A stretch of DNA of 64,000 nucleotides, taken from NCBI GenBank assembly GCA_016710685.1, contig JADJVC010000006.1, forward strand, positions 1-64,000, given 5' to 3'. The translations under genes and the position numbers were made by a program. Every line of letters begins with the position of its first letter. Position 1 is the first letter of the stretch. Origin of the DNA: Flavobacteriales bacterium. Lineage in GTDB: Bacteria; Bacteroidota; Bacteroidia; Flavobacteriales_F; PHOS-HE28. Under the pieces are notes generated by a model that saw only the letters and a list, made by a program, of their open reading frames with translations, did no database searches and had not been told where the DNA came from. Positions 57,844-64,000 of this stretch are shown here, piece after piece.

Positions 57844-59751
57844 ATGCTAAACGTGAACCCAACTAAGGAGCGCTTCGCTTGTAAGCCCTTGGCGGCCGCT
57901 CTGGCTATTGCCTTAATGTCTTCCGGCGTACAGGCCCAAGTGGAGCTGATCAACGGCGGCGATTTTGAAAATGCCGTCAAAACCTTTGAAGCCAACGGTT
58001 GGACAAGCGCCATGCCGGGCTACTACCGCCAATGGCAAGTCGGAACCTTGGGCGGAAGCGCTTCGGGCACAAAAGCCGCGTATTTGGGCTCCACTCAGGT
58101 GCATGACGGAACCAATTTGGCCTCCGTGATGCACTTCTACCGCGATGTCACTATTCCGGCTAACGCTTATGGCGTTTCGCTGAAATTCAAGTACCGGATG
58201 CCGGTGGTGGACAATGGCCGCGACTATTTCCGCGTGTACACCACCGATGCCACGGCAGTACCCGTAGCAGGGGTCATACCGGGGGCCGGATTTACCATGA
58301 GGTTCGAGAACACGGCCACGGCGCGGCCTACCTTCGTTTCCGCACCCATATTGGACCTGACCTCCCTGGCCGGCTCAGCCCCGGTAACGGTGCGCTTGGT
58401 TTTCACTTACATTTCCAATGGGTCGGTCCCACATGCAAACCCTTCCGTGGACGACATTTCAATGAGCATGCAGGGTGCTCCAACCTGCTCAGGTAATAAC
58501 GTGGTGGTGGCCATCAACACGGACCAACATGCCGACCAGACTACTTGGCAGATCAAAAATGCCACCGGCGGCATTATGGCCACGGGCGGCCCCTACATCG
58601 GCCGGAATAACACCTTGGTCACGGATACGGTCTGCTTGGGGCCAAACCCCGGCTGTTTCACGCTGCAGATGTTCGACAATTTCGGTGACGGCCTCGGTGG
58701 TGGGTCATGGCAATTGCGCACCATTAATGGTGGATTGATCTTGGGTGACCAGTTCGAGAAGGGTTTTGTAAGTCCTTCACAATCGCCAGCAAGTGCTTCG
58801 TACGGCTCAGGGCATTCGTTCTGTATGCCACTGGGCAGCGCCAATATATCCGCATCGGAATGTGGCGTGTTCAACAATGGCCTGAACAACAAGGTTCACA
58901 GTGATGTAGTTTCCGGTGCTACGCAATATGAGTTCGAATTCACGGACCCGGACAACGGCTTCGTGCGGCGGATCATCAAATCCACCAGCTACGTGAAATT
59001 CATCGACCTTGGGGCGCCCCAGCTCATTCCCGGCGTGCATTATTTCTGCCGCGTGCGCACAAACGCCAACGGGCCTCTGGCTTCCGCACACTGGGGTACC
59101 GGTTGCGAAACAGGGCTTGGCGTGGAGGAGACCCTCCTGTGCTCGGAACTCATCAGCGCTCCTACATACGGGCATTCCTGCAACGAAACGCGCAAATTCG
59201 GCTTCTATGGCGGTTACATCTATGCGCAGCCCGTTCTTGGTGCCACCCAGTACCAGTTCAACATCTATACGCCCGGTGGCGTGTACGACACGTTGATCTC
59301 GCGCTCCTCCTACATCCTCCAACTGAAGTGGACCGGCAACCCATTGGTGGACGGCACCACATATAACGTGGCCATAAACGCCATAACCGCCGGACAGAAC
59401 ACCGGCTTCTGCACTACAACCTGCACCGTTACGATCAACAATGCAGCGCTTTCACAGACACCCGTCCATCAATTGGACGCTGGCCAGCAGCGCAGCTTGG
59501 AGGTTTGGCCCAACCCGAACGACGGGCATGACGTTGCCCTGAACATCGCCGGTCTGGACGAACAAGTGAACCATGCTAGCGTAGAACTGTTTGATGCCAC
59601 GGGCCGCATGGTGAAAACACTGGCCGTACCGGTACAGAACGGGCTGATGAACAACACCATGGACCTTTCCGGGGTGGCCAACGGCACCTACGTGATCCGA
59701 GTTACCGCAGGTGAAAAAACTTACAATAGCGCCTTAGTGGTGAAGCAATAA
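57844..59751 (+). CDS. T9SS-exported surface protein sharing its C-terminal module with the giant protein
   Basis: The N-terminus (LAAALAIALMSSGVQAQVEL) is a signal peptide after a short basic stretch. Residues about 35-210 look like a carbohydrate-binding or MAM-like sandwich (GGDFENAVKTFEANGWTSAM). The region from NVVVAINTDQHADQTTWQIK to the C-terminus parallels the end of the protein at 18843-26833: EMVLQTDANAAETSWEILDQ, a C-R-N-x-F-type Fn3 unit, AQPVLGATQYQFNIYTPGG versus AQPVPGANKYQFRFRLPGT, and a T9SS type A tail (LEVWPNPNDGHDVALNIAGL ... GTYVIRVTAGEKTYNSALVV). Total 635 residues. Probably surface-anchored adhesin or matrix protein. Confidence 0.82.
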   Translation: MLNVNPTKERFACKPLAAALAIALMSSGVQAQVELINGGDFENAVKTFEANGWTSAMPGYYRQWQVGTLGGSASGTKAAYLGSTQVHDGTNLASVMHFYRDVTIPANAYGVSLKFKYRMPVVDNGRDYFRVYTTDATAVPVAGVIPGAGFTMRFENTATARPTFVSAPILDLTSLAGSAPVTVRLVFTYISNGSVPHANPSVDDISMSMQGAPTCSGNNVVVAINTDQHADQTTWQIKNATGGIMATGGPYIGRNNTLVTDTVCLGPNPGCFTLQMFDNFGDGLGGGSWQLRTINGGLILGDQFEKGFVSPSQSPASASYGSGHSFCMPLGSANISASECGVFNNGLNNKVHSDVVSGATQYEFEFTDPDNGFVRRIIKSTSYVKFIDLGAPQLIPGVHYFCRVRTNANGPLASAHWGTGCETGLGVEETLLCSELISAPTYGHSCNETRKFGFYGGYIYAQPVLGATQYQFNIYTPGGVYDTLISRSSYILQLKWTGNPLVDGTTYNVAINAITAGQNTGFCTTTCTVTINNAALSQTPVHQLDAGQQRSLEVWPNPNDGHDVALNIAGLDEQVNHASVELFDATGRMVKTLAVPVQNGLMNNTMDLSGVANGTYVIRVTAGEKTYNSALVVKQ

Positions 59752-59773
59752 AAACCACCTTCCAGATTTTGTG

Positions 59774-59799
59774 AAAACCCTCCGCCTTGGAGGGTTTTT
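59774..59799. terminator. bidirectional intrinsic terminator
   Basis: A 10-bp perfect stem (aaaaccctcc / ggagggtttt) with loop gcctt and T runs on both sides sits 23 bases after the plus-strand stop and 4 bases before the minus-strand ybeY stop, so it can serve both. Confidence 0.9.
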
Positions 59800-59802
59800 G
59801 CG

Positions 59803-60240
59803 TTACTTGGTTTTTGCCAACACAGCGAGGTACTTATCCTCCAACGCCCGCATGGCCTTTTTTTTGGCCACGCTTTTGTCGCTATGGCCAAGCAGGTGGA
59901 GCAACCCGTGCACCATTACCCGTTGCAGTTCGGCTTGCACGGCCACGCCGAAAGTGGCTGCATTCTCCTTAACACGGTCATAACTGATAAGGATGTCACC
60001 GGATACCCCGGTATCCGTTTGCAGATCGAAGGTGATGATGTCCGTGAACTCATCATGACCCAGATACCGCTTGTTGAAGGGCAGCAAACCCTTGTCGGGT
60101 AAAAGGACGAACGTGAGCTCCCCCACGGAGTGCCCATGGTCCGAAGCCACTTTGCGTAGCCACCTACGCAAACGGTCACGCTCTTTGAAGGCATTGGTGA
60201 CCTCCACCGCCTTGAAGACGATCAGGCCACTCCCTGTCAT
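59803..60240 (-). CDS. ybeY: rRNA maturation endoribonuclease YbeY
   Basis: YbeY is a metal-dependent RNase in 16S rRNA 3' maturation and ribosome quality control. The motif is HGLLHLLGHSD (His111, His115, Asp121); most Proteobacteria have a third His where this has Asp121, a substitution typical of Bacteroidota. Length of 145 residues is normal. The start ATG overlaps the TAA stop of the upstream ATPase gene by one base (60240), so the two are coupled. Confidence 0.93.
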   Translation of the reverse strand: MTGSGLIVFKAVEVTNAFKERDRLRRWLRKVASDHGHSVGELTFVLLPDKGLLPFNKRYLGHDEFTDIITFDLQTDTGVSGDILISYDRVKENAATFGVAVQAELQRVMVHGLLHLLGHSDKSVAKKKAMRALEDKYLAVLAKTK

Positions 60241-60677
60241 TATTCAACGGGGGGCTTGAGGCTGAACGCGAGCTCCACCGTGGCGCCATTGTCCGCGAAG
60301 GACACCTTGTCCGACAATGCGCGCATGAGGAACACGCCACGCCCGTGTGGTTTCTCGATGTTCCGTGGGTCTGTTGGGTCAGGCAGATTCTCGAAGTCGA
60401 AGCCCGGTCCCTCATCGCTCACCCGGAAAGTGATGAGCTCTCCTTGCGTGTCATATTCCATGCTCACGCGCTTTTCAGGGTCCAGCGCGTTGCCATGGTG
60501 GATGGCATTGTTCACCGCCTCGGTAAGCGCGATCAATATGTTGCCGTAAAGTGCTTCAGGCACCTTGTGCTCCGCACAGGCTTGATCAATGAGCTTTTCG
60601 GCCAAGGCGATGTTCTCCGCTTTGGCGGGGAAATCGATGTGCTTGGTGGAGTGGACGTCTTGTGCGGTGGTTCCCAT
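60240..60677 (-). CDS. RsbW-like GHKL ATPase / anti-sigma-factor kinase
   Basis: The 145-residue protein has the GHKL N box (ALTEAVNNAIHHGNALD), G1 box (DEGPGFDFENL) and G2 box (HGRGVFLMRALSD), with no other domain. It matches the RsbW/SpoIIAB-type serine kinase family, which binds a sigma factor or an anti-anti-sigma protein. In many Bacteroidota this gene lies between a DUF4175 gene and ybeY; its target is not clear. One-base overlap with ybeY (60240) suggests cotranscription. Confidence 0.85.
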   Translation of the reverse strand: MGTTAQDVHSTKHIDFPAKAENIALAEKLIDQACAEHKVPEALYGNILIALTEAVNNAIHHGNALDPEKRVSMEYDTQGELITFRVSDEGPGFDFENLPDPTDPRNIEKPHGRGVFLMRALSDKVSFADNGATVELAFSLKPPVE

Positions 60678-60683
60678 ATTCGG

Positions 60684-63600
60684 CTATCGGGGTCGGTCAA
60701 AAGTATCGAAATACTGATCAACGCGCGCTTTGTAGTAGGGTTTTAACCCCGGAGGCACTGTTCGCAACAGTTCCGCCTCGCGCTGGCGGTCCTGTTGGTA
60801 TTGGAAGAAACGTGCTGGATCAGGGTGGTCAAGTTCTTTGCCTTGGGTGCTTTCACGCTTCTGATCCAGCTCTCTTTCCCGTTCCGCCTTTTCAGCTTCC
60901 AGCATACGCGTCATGATGTCCTGTTGCCTGTGAATGGATTCTTGGGTGAGCTGCTGGTTCACGAGGTCCTTTTCGTTCTCCTTCATCTGCTCAGCCAGCT
61001 TGTCCAAACCGTTGCCACTCCCGCTGCCGTCCTTGTTCAACTCCTGCGCCATCCGCTGCATTTCCTGCCGCAGCGCGGACTGCTGCGCGGCCAATTTCGC
61101 CAACTGTTCGCTCATGCCCGCGCCCATGCCTCCTGGGTTTTGCTGGCCCGGTTTATCGCCCGGTTTTTTCCCCTTTTCCAAGGCCTTTTTCATCTCCTCC
61201 AGTTGCTTGAAAGCGCTTCCTGCTGCGCCTTGATCTTTTGCATCTTCTTACTGTCGCCACTGCTACTGCCCGCACCGCCCGGCTTGTTGCAACTGCCCTT
61301 GCCCGGCATGCCGCTGGCCTGCTGCTGCATTTGGCGCAGTGCCTCGTCCAGCATCAATGCCAAGTTGTTCAAGCTGGTCATGGCGCGCTGCTGTTTGTCG
61401 GCTGCGATGGGCCGCTCCCTTTCGTTCGCCCGTGCCTCGGCCAAATGCGAAAGTGCCTGGTCCATGTTGTCGTTCACCAAGTTCATTTCCCGGTTCACCA
61501 TGGCCTCTAATTGCGGCACGCGCTTGCTGAGTGCAAAGAGTGAATCTTCCACCAAACGTGCATCGTCGCGCAATTTTTTCTGCTTGCGACCAATGTCCAC
61601 CAAGTGCGGGTCGCGCACGGCGGTGGCCTCCAGGTCGTCCAGGTTGGCTTCTTGATCAAAACTCAACTGCACGATGTTCTCCAGCAACTGCCGCAAAGCA
61701 TCCATGTCCTCTTCACTCTGTTGCTGCTGATCATCCTTCATGGCGCTGCGCATGTCCATGGCCAATTGCTCCATCTGCTCGCCCGCCTTTTTCTGGCTTT
61801 CGCTCGCCTTTTTCTGCTGCTTCTTTTCCAGTTGCTCGCTGCTGTTCTCCTGCTCCTTTTGGATGTCCTGCTCCTTTTCTTCCGTCTTCGGTAAGTCCAT
61901 TGGACGTTCCAACGCTTGGTTCTTTTTATCCAAGGAATCCAATTGGTCACGCACGTCCTGGAATTCTTTGTTGAGCGAATCCTGCTTTTGCTTCAAGTCT
62001 TCTTGATCACCCTTGCCATCCTTGGTTTCTTCGCTCAACTTTTTCTGGTCTTCGGCAAGCTTTTCCAACTGGTCGGCGATGTCTTCGGCCTTTTGTTCCA
62101 CCTCCATCTGCTTGAACTGTTCCATGGCACGGTCCAGCTCTTTTTCAATGTCCTCCTGACTGAGCTTCATGTCCTGCATTTTCTCCTGCAGTTGCTCTTT
62201 GTCGATCTTCTCCAGCATTTCCTGAACTTGCTTGTAGAGCTCTTTCATCTGCTCGCTCAACACGTTTTCAAAAAGCTGCTGCACTTGTTGTTGCTTCTGT
62301 AAAATTCGCTCGTCGGCCTGTTTGTAGCTCTGCTGTTCCTGTTGACTTTGCTTCAATGTTTCAGTGGCCTTTTCGACACGTTGCTGTAGTTCCTTCTGCC
62401 GATCCAGCACGTCCTGCATTTTCTGTTTGTCCTGCCAGTTCAACTCCTTTTTGTCCTGCATGTCGCGGCGCATCTTTTCCAGGTCGCGCTGCAGGTCTTG
62501 CGCGGCTTTGATGCTTTCGTGCAGTTCGTCCTTGATGGCTTCGCCTTGCTTGTCCTGCTTGGCAGCAAGTTCTTCCAGCGTGGGTGCTGCGAAGACCTGC
62601 GTAGCGCTCTTTGTGCTCTTGCTGCCACGCACGCCATCGTTGTCCCACACCTCAAACCAGTATTCCAGTTTGTCACCGGGCATCAACCGCAGCGCGTCCA
62701 GGTCTTCGAAATCGAAAAAGGATTGCCGCGTTACGCCGGGCTGCACCGCGATGTCCTTGGTGTGTTCGCGCTGGTCGGCGGGAATACTGTCACCACCAAC
62801 GGTGAAGCGGTAGTGGAAGGCGAGCCGCTTAAAGCCGTGGTCGTCGCCGATGTCGCCCTTAAACCAGAGCCTGCGCGGGGAAAGACTGTCCGGCTTTTGT
62901 TCCACGGCGATGGTGGGATACAGGTCTGGCACAACGTCGATGCGGTATTGCGCCGGTGGCTGCGTGGCTATTCCCCTATTGGTGGGTTGCATGGAGTAGT
63001 TGCCCCCGTTGAGGAACCGCTTGGTGGCCGTGAAGACCTGCCCGCCGGTGGCTCCTTCCCGCGCTGGATCAAGCGTGTACGTGGAATCCGAGAGGACCAA
63101 GGCCATTCCATCCGCGCCGCGTGTTTCTGCCGTCCAAGTAATGCGCGTTCCCGCAGGAACCGAAATATCGCCGGAGCTGTTGGAAGTGGTGTTGCGCATA
63201 CCGAGGTACGGCGGGTATTCCAGCGCCATGGTAAGGCCCAGCAGCATCGGGTTTGCTTCGGTCTCTAAACGCATCCGTGCGCTCTTGAAGCCTTCCGCAC
63301 CGAGCTGAAAATCAACCGGAGCCTGGACGTTGCGGAAGCGGTGGCTGAACCGGTCCGCGCCCTGCCGCACCAACGGCACGCTCTGCCCGCCGATGTCCAT
63401 GAAGACCTGCTGCGGCAAGGCATCGCCCTGCATTTGCACTTCCAGCTCGAAATCTTCGTTCTCCGGCACTTTCAACTCTTTGTTCACTACGTGGAATTGG
63501 AAGGGCGCTTCCGGCAAAAACTCCGTGCCATGGGCCAGCAGCCGCTTGGTGGGGCCCGTAATTAGGCTGGGCGCCGCGAAAAGCAAGATGACCAGCACGC

Positions 63601-64000
63601 CCAATGGAGGCAAGGCATAGCGCAAGTATCGCCGGTTAAGGCCCAAGTCGATCGCGGAGCTGAACGGCACCGGTGAAAGCTCCCGGCTGCGCTGTGCTAC
63701 ACTGGCCTCGATCAACTGGCGTTGCTGCGGGTCTTCAATGCTTTGTCCGCGCAGTTGCAGGGTGTTCAGCAGCTTGTCACGTACTTCAGGAAAATGCGTG
63801 CCTACGATCGCCGCCGCATCTTCATGGCTGATCACGTTCCCCATGCGGAAGAGCTTCACCAGGGGCAACGCAATGAAACGCACCAGCACTACAGCGGCCA
63901 ACACGGCCAGCGACCAGAACAAGGCCGTGCGCACGCCGGTGCCGAACTTTCCGAAGTATTCACCCAGCGAGGCCAGCAAAAAGAAAAGCACGAGCAGCCC
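60684..64000 (-). CDS. DUF4175 family membrane protein with long coiled coil, 5'-truncated (one frameshift)
   Basis: The frame is open through the window edge (G-L-L-V-L-F-F), so the start lies outside. Two N-terminal membrane segments (VLFFLLASLGEYF, ALFWSLAVLAAVVLVRFIAL) precede a beta-rich extracytoplasmic-like region (about residues 200-480 of the visible part) and a Gln/Lys/Glu-rich coiled coil (KMQDVLDRQKELQQRVEKA ... KKASESQKKAGEQMEQLAM). The frame shifts near 61209-61219, where one base is missing: QEALSSNWRR* becomes EAFKQLEEMKKALEKGKKP and runs to a stop at 60684. A single DUF4175 protein of at least 1,105 residues results. The family is uncharacterised. It precedes the RsbW-like ATPase by 6 bases. 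Confidence 0.8.

Overview
The window reads as a chromosomal segment of a fairly GC-rich member of the Bacteroidota, most likely Flavobacteriales-like. Three signs support this: several secreted proteins end in type IX secretion (T9SS) sorting domains (motif WPNP, C-terminal G.Y.V...G); genes lack Shine-Dalgarno sequences but often carry a TAnnTTTG-like -7 element shortly upstream; and the gene neighbourhoods are typical of the phylum (SprE/PorW lipoprotein, bactofilin, atpZ-atpB-E-F-H-A-G without atpD/atpC; DUF4175, RsbW-like ATPase, ybeY). I see no tRNA, rRNA, CRISPR array, prophage or insertion sequence. No stretch over 300 bases lacks a gene.

Layout. 1-9898: a 5'-truncated GH5-like glycosidase, then five large polytopic membrane proteins of GT-C type, one ending in a fascin-like beta-trefoil. 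9909-14837: a PolB-like exonuclease, a serine hydrolase, lipB and uvrC. 15051-18701: a beta-propeller histidine kinase with a NarL-type regulator. 18843-26833: a giant T9SS-exported protein of about 2,660 residues, closed by a strong terminator. 26951-33398: a family 2 glycosyltransferase, a DUF5694-like protein coupled to a class 3 aldehyde dehydrogenase, a second aldehyde dehydrogenase, and lpxD. 33665-39379: a co-directional trio (PLP decarboxylase, ATP-grasp ligase with a histone-H1-like tail, C45/Ntn acyltransferase). This is my best candidate for an undescribed pathway. 39442-48325: sprE/porW, bactofilin and the F-type ATP synthase genes. 48561-59751: GNAT protein, two small T9SS-type secreted proteins, an NtrY-like kinase, a crotonase, a flippase and another T9SS protein. 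59803-64000 (minus): ybeY, an RsbW-like ATPase and a 5'-truncated DUF4175 protein.

Data quality matters here. At least sixteen frame-breaking events fall in otherwise well-conserved genes, including essential ones such as atpG, and most sit in homopolymer runs. I read them as sequencing indels, not pseudogenes, and report the joined genes. Intergenic gaps contain about ten short quasi-periodic repeat arrays (for example CACGGAT or CACAGAGG units) of several unrelated families. No search tools were available, so family names come from motifs read by eye.
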